Positions 32,332 through 40,558 of a stretch of DNA of 43,891 nt are shown here, in pieces. Both the position numbers and the translations under genes were made by a program. Source of the stretch: DASZZZ01 sp036260375 (GTDB lineage Bacteria > Actinomycetota > CADDZG01 > WHSQ01); the NCBI GenBank assembly GCA_036260375.1, contig DASZZZ010000081.1, forward strand, positions 1-43,891, given 5' to 3'. The notes below the pieces were generated by a model that was not told where the DNA came from, ran no database searches, and was given only the letters and a program-made list of their open reading frames with translations. Positions within the stretch are counted from its first letter, which is position 1. Each line of letters begins with the position of its first letter.

Positions 32332-33888
32332 ATGAAGCCGCAAGAGCTGGGTATCGGCACCCTCTTCTACGAGATCCGCGACGCGGTCGTGGTCGCCGAC
32401 ACCCGAACCGGAAAGATCGCGCTGTGGAACCCGGCGGCCGAGGTCATCCTCGGCTACTCGCGTGACGAGGCGATCGGCATGCTCGTCGAGGAGCTCGTCC
32501 CGTCCGACCTCAAGGACCGTCACCGCGTCGGCATCGCGCGCTACGCCGAGCGCGGGACGGGGCCGCTCGTCGAGCGCCATCGCCCGGTGGAGCTGCCTGC
32601 GGTGTGCAAGGGCGGCCGCGTGCTCGACGTCGAGATCGCGTTCGCACCGATCGAGAAGAGTCCCGACGGCGGGCGCTACGTCGCCGCGTTCATCCGCGAC
32701 GTCAGCGAGCGCACGCGGCTGCGCAACGAGGCGGCGCGTGCTCTCGATCACCTCAAGCTCATCCTCGAGTCGACCGGCGAGGGCCTCTACGGCGTCGACC
32801 TCGACGGCAACTGCACCTTCATCAACGTCGCGGCGGCCGACATGATCGGCTACCGATCCGACGAGGTCGTCGGAGCGAACATGCACGAATTGATCCACCA
32901 CACCAGGGAGGACGGCTCGGCGTACCCGGTCGAGGAATGCCCGATCTACCGCTCGTTCAAGATCGGGCGGGGAGTCCACGTCGACCACGAGGTGATGTGG
33001 CGGCGCGACGGCATCCCGTTCCCCGTCCGCTACTCGGCGTACCCGATCATCGACCAGGGCGTGGTGTCGGGCGCCGTCGTGAGCATGTCCGACGTCACGC
33101 AACGGCGCCGGCTCGAGCAGAGCCTGCGCGACGCGAACGTGCGCCTGTCCGACGCGTACTCCAAGGAGCGCGAGGTGGTCGAGCAGCTGCGCGGGCTGGA
33201 CCAGCTCAAGAACGAGTTCGTCGCGATGGTGGCGCACGACCTGAAGTCGCCCATGACGGTGATCGGCGGTATCGCCGACATGATGACGCTGCGTTGGGAC
33301 CGGCTCGACGACGACCGCAAGCAAGAGTTCCTGTCGATCATCTCGAACAGCATCCACAAGCTCTCCGATCTCGTCGACGACGTGCTGCAGATCGCTCGCA
33401 TCGAGTCCAACGAGTTCTCGTACGACATCGCGCCGTTCGACCTCGCCGCGCTGGCGCGCAGGACTGCCGACGAGATGTCGCAGGACCGCGTCATCAACGT
33501 TGTCGCGGGCGGCGACCTGCCGTTCGCGCTCGCCGACGAGCAGCGCGTGTGGCAGGTCGTGACGAACCTGCTCTCGAACGCGTTGAAGTTCTCGCCGGCC
33601 GACACCGTCGTGGAGGTCGAGGTCGGCCACGACGACGACGACGTCCTGCGTCTGAGCGTGCGCGACCACGGGCAGGGCATCCGCCCGGAGGAGATGTCGA
33701 AGCTGTTCCAGAAGTTCTCGCGCCTGTCGCAGACCGGCGCGACGGAGGCCAAGGGAACCGGGCTGGGCCTCTACATCTGCAAGCGCATGATCGAAGACCA
33801 GGGGGGCCGGATCTGGGCCGAGAGCGAGCTGGGCGAGGGCTCGCGCTTCAGCTTCACGCTCCCGGTCGCGCGGGGGCCGTCGGCATGA
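32332..33888 (+). CDS. PAS-domain sensor histidine kinase
   Basis: 518-residue cytoplasmic kinase with no membrane helix. PAS 1 is at about 10-120 (LWNPAAEVILGYSRDEAIG) and PAS 2 at about 140-262 (FINVAAADMIGYRSDEVVG). A short coiled coil leads to the HisKA domain with phospho-accepting His 302 (AMVAHDLKSPMTVIGG), then the HATPase domain with its N box (NLLSNALKFSP), DHGQGI and GTGLGLYICKRM. The receiver gene follows with an ATGA overlap, so the pair forms a two-component system. The PAS ligands (redox, light or small molecule) cannot be told; the respiratory setting suggests redox or oxygen sensing by inference. Confidence 0.94.
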   Translation: MKPQELGIGTLFYEIRDAVVVADTRTGKIALWNPAAEVILGYSRDEAIGMLVEELVPSDLKDRHRVGIARYAERGTGPLVERHRPVELPAVCKGGRVLDVEIAFAPIEKSPDGGRYVAAFIRDVSERTRLRNEAARALDHLKLILESTGEGLYGVDLDGNCTFINVAAADMIGYRSDEVVGANMHELIHHTREDGSAYPVEECPIYRSFKIGRGVHVDHEVMWRRDGIPFPVRYSAYPIIDQGVVSGAVVSMSDVTQRRRLEQSLRDANVRLSDAYSKEREVVEQLRGLDQLKNEFVAMVAHDLKSPMTVIGGIADMMTLRWDRLDDDRKQEFLSIISNSIHKLSDLVDDVLQIARIESNEFSYDIAPFDLAALARRTADEMSQDRVINVVAGGDLPFALADEQRVWQVVTNLLSNALKFSPADTVVEVEVGHDDDDVLRLSVRDHGQGIRPEEMSKLFQKFSRLSQTGATEAKGTGLGLYICKRMIEDQGGRIWAESELGEGSRFSFTLPVARGPSA

Positions 33889-34247
33889 GAGTGCTCACCG
33901 TGGTCGAGGACGACGTCGGGATGCGCGTCCTCATACAAGAGCTGCTGCGCGACGACGACCGGATAGAGCTCACTCCCGCAGCCGCCACGCTGGACGAGGC
34001 GCTCGAGCTCGCGGGCGCGACGCAGCCGGCGCTCGTGATCCTCGACCACTACATCGAGGGCGAGGTCATGGGGCTCCAGGCGGCGCCGATGCTCAAGAAG
34101 ATCGCGCCCGAGTGCAAGATCCTGCTGTTCACGTCGCACGACCTGACCGTGGAGGCGTCGCGGGAGCCGGCGATCGACGGGATCCTGCTCAAGCGCAACT
34201 TCGACCACCTGCTGCCGACCGTCCAGTCGCTGCTGGGCCTCGACTAA
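33885..34247 (+). CDS. Single-domain response regulator (CheY-like)
   Basis: 120-residue receiver with no output domain. The acidic pair is VVEDD (residues 9-10), the phospho-acceptor is Asp 54 in LVILDHYIEG, the switch Thr/Ser is in LLFTSHD, and the conserved Lys is in GILLKRN. Its ATG overlaps the kinase stop. Lacking an output domain, it should act by protein contact or as a phosphate relay or sink. Confidence 0.92.
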   Translation: MRVLTVVEDDVGMRVLIQELLRDDDRIELTPAAATLDEALELAGATQPALVILDHYIEGEVMGLQAAPMLKKIAPECKILLFTSHDLTVEASREPAIDGILLKRNFDHLLPTVQSLLGLD

Positions 34248-34255
34248 ACCGGGAC

Positions 34256-34275
34256 GCGCGGGCGGTCTCCCGCGC
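34256..34275. terminator. Hairpin between convergent receiver and ctaF genes
   Basis: A 7-bp stem (GCGCGGG/CCCGCGC) with a 6-nt loop lies nine bases after the receiver stop and 26 bases from that of ctaF. Confidence 0.55.
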
Positions 34276-34300
34276 TCGGCCGCGACGCGCGATGCCGAGG

Positions 34301-34753
34301 CTAGGCCCCCGGCTCGTCAGGGCGGCGCAGCTCGGTCGACCAGCCTCGTAGCGCGGCGAGGCCCAGGAGCGCGCCGGGGAGCCAGAACCACGGCCCGTAG
34401 AGGATCCCGAGGCCCGCGAGCGTCGCGCCGACGCCGCCTACGAGCGGCCAGACGCTGGCGACGGGCAGGGCCTCCTCATCGAGCTCCAACGGCGGGCGCG
34501 CGCCCTCGTCGCCGCGCTCGGCGAAGCCGACGACGTTCGCGACCGCGCCCACGGGGCCGCGCTTGTCGGGATCGGGCGCGCGCCGCGCCGCGCGCGCGAG
34601 GCGAAGGCCGGCGACGGCGACGAACGCGGCCCCGAGCACGAGGAACAGCGTCAGGACGCTGCCGGCCCACTCGTAGGTCAGGAACCAGTACACGGCGCCC
34701 GCGCCGGCGCCCCACAGCGCGACGCGCAGGAACAGCCGCAGCTCCTCAGCCAC
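34301..34753 (-). CDS. ctaF: Cytochrome c oxidase subunit IV (actinobacterial CtaF type)
   Basis: 150 residues with four membrane helices arranged as two pairs (about 11-27, 33-52, then two near the C-terminus: VWPLVGGVGATLAGLGILYG and PWFWLPGALLGLAALRG). This and its place just after ctaD match the small actinobacterial subunit IV. GTG 34753 is chosen because GGAGG lies seven bases ahead. The middle loop is longer and more charged than in typical CtaF. It should stabilise the aa3 oxidase within the bc-aa3 supercomplex. Confidence 0.82.
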   Translation of the reverse strand: MAEELRLFLRVALWGAGAGAVYWFLTYEWAGSVLTLFLVLGAAFVAVAGLRLARAARRAPDPDKRGPVGAVANVVGFAERGDEGARPPLELDEEALPVASVWPLVGGVGATLAGLGILYGPWFWLPGALLGLAALRGWSTELRRPDEPGA

Positions 34754-34788
34754 CGCGGGCCTCCGTCTCGTCGCCGGCGCGTCGCGGC

Positions 34789-36420
34789 TCAGCCATTGCG
34801 GGCCTCGTCCTCGCGCGCGACGCGCGCGTCGTAAACGGGGCGCTCCGAGCGGATCGGGGGCAGGGCGCGGAAGTTGTGGTGCGGCGGCGGTGACGTCGTC
34901 GCCCACTCGAGCGTGTGGCCGCCCCACGGGTCGTCGCCGGCCGGCGCGCCGCGGCGCATGGAGACGAAGAAGTTGACGAGGAACACCGCGACGCTCACCG
35001 CGAGGATGCCGGCCCCCGTCGTCGCGAGCGAGTTCCAGCCGGTGAAGCCCGTCGTCGCCTGGTAATCGGAGATGCGTCGCTGCATGCCGTCGATGCCGAG
35101 CTGGAACATCGGGAAGAACGTCAGGTTGAAGCCGACGAGCATCAGCGCGAAATGCGCGACGCCGAGCCGCTCGTTCATCATGCGTCCGGTCATCTTGGGG
35201 ATCCAGTAGTAGAACGCGGCGAACATCGCGAACACGCTGCCCCCGAAGAGCGTGTAGTGGAAGTGCGCGACGACGTAGTAGGTGTCGTGCACCGCGTAGT
35301 CGATCGGCGGCGACGCAAGGTAGACGCCGCTGACGCCGCCGACGAGGAACATGAACAGGAATCCCAGCGCGAACAGCATCGGGGTGCGAAAGACGATGCG
35401 GCCGCGCCACATCGTCGCTATCCAGCTGAAGAACTTCACGCCCGTGGGGACCGCGATGAGCATCGACGTCGCCGCGAAGAACGGGTTGTTGACCGCTCCG
35501 GTCGTGAACATGTGGTGCGCCCACACCGAGAAGCTGTAGGCGCCGATGAGGATCGTCGCGAGCACGAAGCCCTTGTAGCCGAACACGGGCTTGCGCGAGA
35601 ACACCGGGATGATCTCGGTGATGACGCCGAAGAACGGCAGGATCACGATGTAGACCTCGGGATGCCCGAAGAACCAGAACAGGTGCTGGTAGAGGACCGC
35701 GTCGCCGCCGTTGCCCGGGTCGAAGAACGTGCCGCCGAGGTTGCGGTCGACGAACAGCAGCACGAGCGCCGCGGTCAGCGCCGGGAACGCGAACATGATC
35801 AACGCGCTCGTCACGAGCACGTTCCAGTTGAAGATCGAGTTGCGGAACATCGTCATCCCCGGCGCGCGCATGCCGAAGATCGTCGCCACGAGGTTGACCG
35901 CGCCCAGGATCGCGGCGGTCCCGCTCAGCACGAGTCCGATGATCCAGAGGTCGCCGCCCGGCCCGGGGGAGTAGGTCTCGTTCGACAGGGGCGGGTACGC
36001 GGTCCAGCCGAACGCCGCCGCGCCGCCGTCGGTCGCAAACCCCGAGAACGCGACGAGCGCGCCGAGCAGCGACATCCAGAACGTCAGCGCGTTGAGGCGC
36101 GGGAACGCGACGTCCGGCGCCCCGACGTGCAGAGGGGTGAAGTAGTTGGCGAGCCCGATGACGACGGGAGTGGCGAAGAAGAACATCATCCCGGTGCCGT
36201 GCATGGTGAACAGCTGGTTGTAGGTGTGGTCGTCGACGACCTGGAGTCCCGGAGCCGCGAGCTCGGCCCGCATCACGAGCGCGAACACGCCCGAGATCAC
36301 GAAGAACCCGACCGCGCTGACCATGTAGAGGATGCCGATCTTCTTGTGATCGGTCGTCGTCAGCCAGTCGAGGATGCCGGCGCGCGCGTGCGGCGCGTGG
36401 GCGGTCTCAGCCGTCGCCAT
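34789..36420 (-). CDS. ctaD: Cytochrome c oxidase subunit I
   Basis: 543 residues, twelve membrane helices. Catalytic features: TMHGTGMMFFFATPV with the low-spin heme ligand His, WFFGHPEVYI with the CuB ligand His and the cross-linked Tyr, WAHHMFTTG with two further CuB His residues, and VAHFHYTLFGG with both remaining heme His ligands. It is the oxygen-reducing, proton-pumping subunit of the aa3 oxidase. Its start overlaps the end of ctaC by 14 bases, so the two are coupled. Confidence 0.97.
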   Translation of the reverse strand: MATAETAHAPHARAGILDWLTTTDHKKIGILYMVSAVGFFVISGVFALVMRAELAAPGLQVVDDHTYNQLFTMHGTGMMFFFATPVVIGLANYFTPLHVGAPDVAFPRLNALTFWMSLLGALVAFSGFATDGGAAAFGWTAYPPLSNETYSPGPGGDLWIIGLVLSGTAAILGAVNLVATIFGMRAPGMTMFRNSIFNWNVLVTSALIMFAFPALTAALVLLFVDRNLGGTFFDPGNGGDAVLYQHLFWFFGHPEVYIVILPFFGVITEIIPVFSRKPVFGYKGFVLATILIGAYSFSVWAHHMFTTGAVNNPFFAATSMLIAVPTGVKFFSWIATMWRGRIVFRTPMLFALGFLFMFLVGGVSGVYLASPPIDYAVHDTYYVVAHFHYTLFGGSVFAMFAAFYYWIPKMTGRMMNERLGVAHFALMLVGFNLTFFPMFQLGIDGMQRRISDYQATTGFTGWNSLATTGAGILAVSVAVFLVNFFVSMRRGAPAGDDPWGGHTLEWATTSPPPHHNFRALPPIRSERPVYDARVAREDEARNG

Positions 36421-37126
36421 CTTCCGCTCCTTGCTCCTCGAGCCAGCGTTCGTACTCCGCGGGCGCCACGGCGCGCACGGTGAAGTTCATCCGCGCGTGC
36501 AGCAGCCCGCAGAACTCCGCGCACTTCCCGGCGTAGATACCCGGCTGGCGGATCGTGACGTCGACGCGATTGTCCTGCCCCTGGATGACGTCGCGCTTCA
36601 TCAGCAGATCGGGCAGCGCGAACGCGTGGATGACGTCGCGCGTCGTCAACGTGAACGCCACGTCGCGGTCGACCGGCAGCACGATCTCCGGCGGGTCGCT
36701 GTGGTCCCCGCTGACCGTCACTCCCGGCCCCTCGTAGGTGAAGCGCCACCCCCACTGGAAGCCCTGGACGCGCACGACGACGTCGGGCTCGCCGACTTGC
36801 TCGTTGACCGTGTCGAGCGTGTTGAGCGACGCCACGAACAAGGCGACCACGAGCAGCTGTGGGATGGCGAACCACACGACCTCGAGGCGCACGTTGTCGC
36901 GCGTCTGCGGAGGCAGGGAGTCGTCGCCGCGCCGGGCCCGGTAGCGCACGATGCTCCACGCGATGAGACCGGCGGTGACGACGAACACGACGGCTGCGGC
37001 GATCGTGAAGAAGTCGTAGAGCGAGTCGATCGCGCGGCCCTGGTCGTCGGGCGCCTGCGGCACGCATGCGGCGCCGCCCGCGAGCGCGAGCGACGCGACC
37101 ACGACGCGACGGGGGGGCCGGGGCAT
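36407..37126 (-). CDS. ctaC: Cytochrome c oxidase subunit II
   Basis: 239 residues: a signal sequence with a possible lipobox (LALAGGAAC), two membrane helices (about 38-60 and 82-103), then a cupredoxin domain with the CuA site: His in RDVIHAFALPD and the CAEFCGLLHARM cluster (Cys, Cys, His, Met). QGFQWGWRFTY is the aromatic electron-entry patch. ATG 37126 is chosen for its basic n-region; an in-frame ATG at 37177 has a G-rich stretch ahead of it and would add 17 residues. First gene of ctaC-ctaD-ctaF; ctaE is missing here. Confidence 0.95.
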   Translation of the reverse strand: MPRPPRRVVVASLALAGGAACVPQAPDDQGRAIDSLYDFFTIAAAVVFVVTAGLIAWSIVRYRARRGDDSLPPQTRDNVRLEVVWFAIPQLLVVALFVASLNTLDTVNEQVGEPDVVVRVQGFQWGWRFTYEGPGVTVSGDHSDPPEIVLPVDRDVAFTLTTRDVIHAFALPDLLMKRDVIQGQDNRVDVTIRQPGIYAGKCAEFCGLLHARMNFTVRAVAPAEYERWLEEQGAEDGDG

Positions 37127-37226
37127 CGCGAGCAGCGTAGTGGACGGCGTGGCGTAGCCGGGCGCGGGTGCCGCCATGCCCCCGAGTAGCCTGTGGGCGT
37201 CCCGCCGACCGGCCCGGGGAGCGACC

Positions 37227-37298
37227 GTGATCGACTTCACCCTGCCGCCCGACGTCGCCGAAATGCGTGTCGCGGCGACGCCGGAGCCGGCGCGATGA
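37227..37298 (+). pseudogene. Truncated start of an acyl-CoA dehydrogenase gene
   Basis: GTG 37227, preceded by GGGGAGCG, encodes only 23 residues beginning MIDFTLPPDVAEMRV, the usual opening of acyl-CoA dehydrogenases of this size class, and then stops at a TGA that overlaps the ATG of the HAD gene (ATGA). The rest of the dehydrogenase is absent, so it is probably the scar of a deletion. It may now serve as a coupling leader for the hydrolase. Confidence 0.6.
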
Positions 37299-37936
37299 GC
37301 CGCTACGACGCGCTCGTCGTCGACTACGGCGGCGTCCTCACGTCGCCGGTGCAGGACGCGATGGTCGGCTTCGCGGCGGAGATCGGCGTGGAGCTCCAGG
37401 ATTTCGTGCGCGTGGCGCTCGCCGCGTACGCGGGCGGCGGCGACGACCTCGTCGTCGGCTTCGAGACAGGCCGCGTGCCGGAGGAGCAGTTCGCGCGCGC
37501 GTTCGCGCGGCGGCTGTCGGCGATCGCGCCCGAGCCCGTCGCACCCGAGGGCCTGCTGCGGCGGATGTTCGCGCGCCTCGATCCCGACCCGGCGATGGAG
37601 GCCGCGGTGCGCGCCGCGCGCGCCGCCGGGCTGCGCACCGCGTTGCTGTCGAACTCGTGGGGCGCCGAGCTCTACCCGCGCGACGGCTTCGGCCGGCTGT
37701 TCGACGTCGTCGTGATCTCGGGCGAGGTCGGCATGCGCAAGCCGGAGCGGGCGATCTTCCTGCTCGCCGCCGAGCGCCTCGGCGTCGAGCCCGCCGCGTG
37801 CGTGTTCGTCGACGACACGCCGGAGCACCTGCGCGGCGCGCAGGACGTGGGCATGACGACGGTCCTGCACCGCACCCCGGCGCAGACGATCGCGGAGCTC
37901 GAGGCCCTGCTAGGGGTTGCGCTTGTGCCTTCGTGA
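37295..37936 (+). CDS. HAD-superfamily hydrolase
   Basis: 213-residue HAD-IA-type phosphatase. The four motifs are DYGGVLTSP, in which the nucleophile is the first Asp and the second, general-acid Asp is replaced by Gly; LLSNSWG with motif II Ser/Asn; K in MRKPERAIF; and VFVDDTPEHLRGA with the metal Asp residues. The DYGGV variant is common among HAD proteins next to acyl-CoA dehydrogenases and in ACAD10/11-type fusions; the preceding gene stump fits that association. Without the second Asp, ordinary phosphatase activity may be weak. Start is ATG 37295. Confidence 0.9.
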   Translation: MSRYDALVVDYGGVLTSPVQDAMVGFAAEIGVELQDFVRVALAAYAGGGDDLVVGFETGRVPEEQFARAFARRLSAIAPEPVAPEGLLRRMFARLDPDPAMEAAVRAARAAGLRTALLSNSWGAELYPRDGFGRLFDVVVISGEVGMRKPERAIFLLAAERLGVEPAACVFVDDTPEHLRGAQDVGMTTVLHRTPAQTIAELEALLGVALVPS

Positions 37937-37991
37937 TGACGGCGCGATAATCACCCGCGTGTAGTTTTCGGGAGCCGAGGAAGGAGGAACA

Positions 37992-38183
37992 TTGGCTCGG
38001 CGAAGCGGAGGCAGATCTCGTACGACTTCGGGTGCGTACCGACGGACCCGCGGCGACAAGCACGTCGGAACGCTTGAGAAGCAGTACGGACGGAACTTCA
38101 ACGTGCGGTCCGACATGCACGTCGCGACTCTGCTCAAGCAGACCGGCCACAAGTCCGTGAACGACTTGATGGGTGGTAGCTGA
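37992..38183 (+). CDS. Small basic hypothetical protein
   Basis: 63 residues starting at TTG 37992, with AAGGAGG six bases before, so translation is likely. The sequence is basic (RRSGGRSRTTSGAYRRTRG) with a polar helical C-terminal half ending SVNDLMGGS. No family is recognised. A phage, plasmid or mobile-element origin would fit its size and lower third-position GC, but there is no direct sign of one. Confidence 0.6.
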   Translation: MARRSGGRSRTTSGAYRRTRGDKHVGTLEKQYGRNFNVRSDMHVATLLKQTGHKSVNDLMGGS

Positions 38184-38195
38184 AGGGACGGGAAC

Positions 38196-38369
38196 ATGAG
38201 GATGAATAGAACCGAAGCGCTCTGGGTTCTGGCGGTTGCATTTGCCGGAATGGTTTTTCTGAAGAAGGCTTCTGACGACGCAGCACGCGTTCTGGGCATT
38301 CCAGCGGCGCTCGTCGCACTCGCCGCGTGGGGAGCCGCCTACCTAGCCAAGCCTAGAGGCGCGCGCTAG
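38196..38369 (+). CDS. Small membrane protein
   Basis: 57 residues from ATG 38196 (AAGGGACGGGA ahead), 12 bases after the previous stop, so probably in the same transcript. Two hydrophobic helices, ALWVLAVAFAGMVFL and IPAALVALAAWGAAYL, are separated by a charged turn (KKASDDAARV). Codons are less GC-rich than in neighbours (AGA, GAA, TTT and GTT appear). I recognise no family; a hairpin-shaped inner-membrane protein, perhaps holin-like by size, is only a structural description. Confidence 0.55.
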   Translation: MRMNRTEALWVLAVAFAGMVFLKKASDDAARVLGIPAALVALAAWGAAYLAKPRGAR

Positions 38370-38577
38370 CCCCGAAAGCGCTGCCGTCGACGCTCAGCGC
38401 GTGACATGCGCCGGGTCAGCAGGCGGGGGCGCCCTCGCCCCGGCGTAGTCGGCGAACCTCTGGACCCATATCGATTCCAGGGCCGGTCGTTGTCAGTCGC
38501 GGAAACTGGTCGACCGCTGGCGGGCTGGTGATGGCTGCGCGGACTGGTGCTGGAGGGTCAGTTCGCCGAGCGCGGGG
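38370..38577. other. Gap with no gene call
   Basis: 208 bases between the two small genes and convergent yajQ. I see no coding frame with normal codon bias. A 6-bp GC hairpin (GGGGCG/CGCCCC at 38426-38441) may end transcription from the left. Confidence 0.4.
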
Positions 38578-39081
38578 TCAGCGGTAGTTCGTGAACTGGA
38601 GCGGGATGCCGAAGTCGTGCTCCCGCAGCGCCGCGATGACCTCCTGCAGGACGTCCTTCGACTTGGCGGAGACCCGGACCTGGTCGCCCTGGACCGAGAC
38701 CTGCGCCTTGAGCTTCAGGTCCTTGACGTGCTTCACGATCTCGCGGCCCTTCTCGGTCGAGATGCCCTGGTTCAGGCGCAGCGTCTGACGGGCGGTGCCG
38801 CCGGCGGCCTGCTCGATGGCGCCGGGCTGGAGCGCCTTGAGCGGCACCTTGCGCTTGACGAGCTTCTCCTCGAGCACCTTGACGCAGTCCTTGACCTTCT
38901 GCTCGGTGTTCGAGCGCACGACGAGCGCCTCGGCCCCGCCGTCCTTCGTCAGCTCGATGCTCGACCCCGTGTTCTTGAAGTCGAAGCGCTGCGTGATCTC
39001 GCGCCGCGCCTGGTCGACCGCGTTGCGGACCTCCTGGAGGTCGACCTCGGAGACGACGTCGAAAGAGGATTCCTTGGCCAT
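38578..39081 (-). CDS. yajQ: YajQ-family nucleotide-binding protein
   Basis: 167 residues, the full family length: two RRM-like folds, starting ESSFDVVSEVDLQEVRNAVD, with RFDFKNTGSSIELTKDG and ending IPLQFTNYR. YajQ proteins bind nucleotides; in Xanthomonas a homologue is a cyclic-di-GMP receptor that affects transcription. No membrane or signal sequence, so cytoplasmic. The gene stands alone; AAGGAATCC after the start is coding, and no strong ribosome site is visible. Confidence 0.95.
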   Translation of the reverse strand: MAKESSFDVVSEVDLQEVRNAVDQARREITQRFDFKNTGSSIELTKDGGAEALVVRSNTEQKVKDCVKVLEEKLVKRKVPLKALQPGAIEQAAGGTARQTLRLNQGISTEKGREIVKHVKDLKLKAQVSVQGDQVRVSAKSKDVLQEVIAALREHDFGIPLQFTNYR

Positions 39082-39127
39082 GCCGGGACCATAGCGGACG
39101 CCGCGCGCGGCGGCGACCCGCGTTCCG

Positions 39128-39550
39128 CTAGCGGATGAACGAGTGCAGCAGCGGCATCAGCTCGGTGATGCGGTCCTTGTTCAGGTACGCATCGGCCCAC
39201 CGAGGCTGCTCGTCGAGCACCGCGGAGAACGCCACGATGCGGCTCCCGGGCGTGATCGTGCGCATTATCTCGGCGGCGCCCTCTCCGTCGAGACGCGGCA
39301 GCATGTAGTCGAGGATCACGAAGTCCGGCTGGTGCTGGAGGGCCAGCGGCACCGCCTCGACGCCGTTCGACGCCTCGCCGACGACGTCGAGGCCCTCGGT
39401 CTCGCACAGCACCCGCAGGACGTGGCGGATCTCCTCGTCGTCGTCGACGATCAGCACGGTCTTGGCGCCGGCGTCGCGCGCGCCGTGGGCGCGCCGCAGC
39501 GGGCGCACGACCGTGGCATCGTCGGCGGCCCTCAGTCCGGTGTCGTCCAT
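39128..39550 (-). CDS. Receiver-domain response regulator
   Basis: 140 residues: a basic, variable leader of about 28 residues, then a receiver domain (VLIVDDDEEIRHVLRVL) with phospho-acceptor Asp 81 in FVILDYMLPRLDG, switch Ser in RIVAFSAVL, and conserved Lys in AYLNKDRI. There is no output domain and no kinase beside it, so it is an orphan that could accept phosphate from a distant kinase or from the PAS kinase at 32332. Confidence 0.9.
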   Translation of the reverse strand: MDDTGLRAADDATVVRPLRRAHGARDAGAKTVLIVDDDEEIRHVLRVLCETEGLDVVGEASNGVEAVPLALQHQPDFVILDYMLPRLDGEGAAEIMRTITPGSRIVAFSAVLDEQPRWADAYLNKDRITELMPLLHSFIR

Positions 39551-39672
39551 GGCTTCACACTCTCTGGTGCGGCGGGCGTTGTCCAGGGGCATGACAGAGG
39601 ATGTCGCGCCCCGCGAGCGGGCGCGTAATCCCACGTCGGGCGGCCGTAGCGGTCGAATCGGGACAAGCCGGC

Positions 39673-40533
39673 CTAGTCCTCGTGGTCGACCGGGAACAGC
39701 GCGGCGGCCTCCTCGAGCGTCATCTTCGGAGGCGCCGGGCGCGGATCGTCGACGTAGGGCGCGATCCACTGCTCGTACCAGCGCGTCCATCGGCCCTCGT
39801 CCTTGGCCTCCCACGCGACGTTCGAGACGTAGTCGCGCCACGACGCCGTCCCGGGGGCGACGACGGCGCCGTAGCCGGCCGTCGAGAGCTCGTCGCCGGT
39901 GAGAGCGACGGAGTCGTCGGCGTGCACGATCGCCAGCAGCAGCGCGTCGGTCGCGACCGCGGCGTCGGCGCGGCCCGAGCGCAGCGCGTCGGCGCACGCG
40001 GCGACGTCGGACGCGACCTCGACCCGGGCGTCGGGCGCGATCTGCGCCACGTCGGCCTCGGTGGACGGCTCGACGACGGCGCACACCGAGCGTCCGTCGA
40101 GATCCGCGACCGACTCGACGCCGGCGTCCTCGGGGGCCGCGATGCGCTGGTGGACGACGAGGTAGGGGTCGGTGAACGCGTGCTCGCGCACCGCCCGCTC
40201 GGTGATCGGCGTCAACGGGAACGCGACGTCGGCGTCGCCCTCGGCGACCATGGCGAGCAGCTCGTCCGTCGAGCCCCACACGTATTCGGCGTCGACGCCG
40301 AGCGACGCGGCGAGGTCCTCGGCGAGCGCGACGACGAACCCGCGCGGCGAGTCGTCGACGCCGAACGACAGCGGCGCGGCCTCCTCGAGCCCGACGCGCA
40401 GCGTGCCGGCGTCCTGCACGATGCCCATGACGGTGTCGTCCTCGTAGGCGATGCGCCGATCGTCGCTCGGAACCGGCGGGACGCACGCGGCGAGGGCGGC
40501 GCAGAGCACGGCGGCGGCGAGTGGGAGGCGCAT
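39673..40533 (-). CDS. Amino-acid-type ABC solute-binding lipoprotein (family 3)
   Basis: 286 residues with a lipoprotein signal (AAAVLCAALAAC) and a family 3 periplasmic-binding fold: TLRVGLEEAAPLSFGVDD, GFVVALAEDLAASLGV, ERAVREHAFTDPYLVVHQ and GRSVCAVVEPSTEADV. Such proteins deliver polar amino acids or related solutes to an ABC importer, but no permease or ATPase follows, so it may act with a distant importer or as a sensor. Internal cysteines (for example CAVV and ACADAL) are unusual for the family and could form a disulfide. Confidence 0.88.
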   Translation of the reverse strand: MRLPLAAAVLCAALAACVPPVPSDDRRIAYEDDTVMGIVQDAGTLRVGLEEAAPLSFGVDDSPRGFVVALAEDLAASLGVDAEYVWGSTDELLAMVAEGDADVAFPLTPITERAVREHAFTDPYLVVHQRIAAPEDAGVESVADLDGRSVCAVVEPSTEADVAQIAPDARVEVASDVAACADALRSGRADAAVATDALLLAIVHADDSVALTGDELSTAGYGAVVAPGTASWRDYVSNVAWEAKDEGRWTRWYEQWIAPYVDDPRPAPPKMTLEEAAALFPVDHED

Positions 40534-40558
40534 GGCGGGCAGCGTACGGGACCGGCGG

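Noticed and set aside
37950..38577. Prophage or integrative element
   Set aside because: Small atypical genes are present, but no integrase, attachment-site repeat or structural phage gene is visible.
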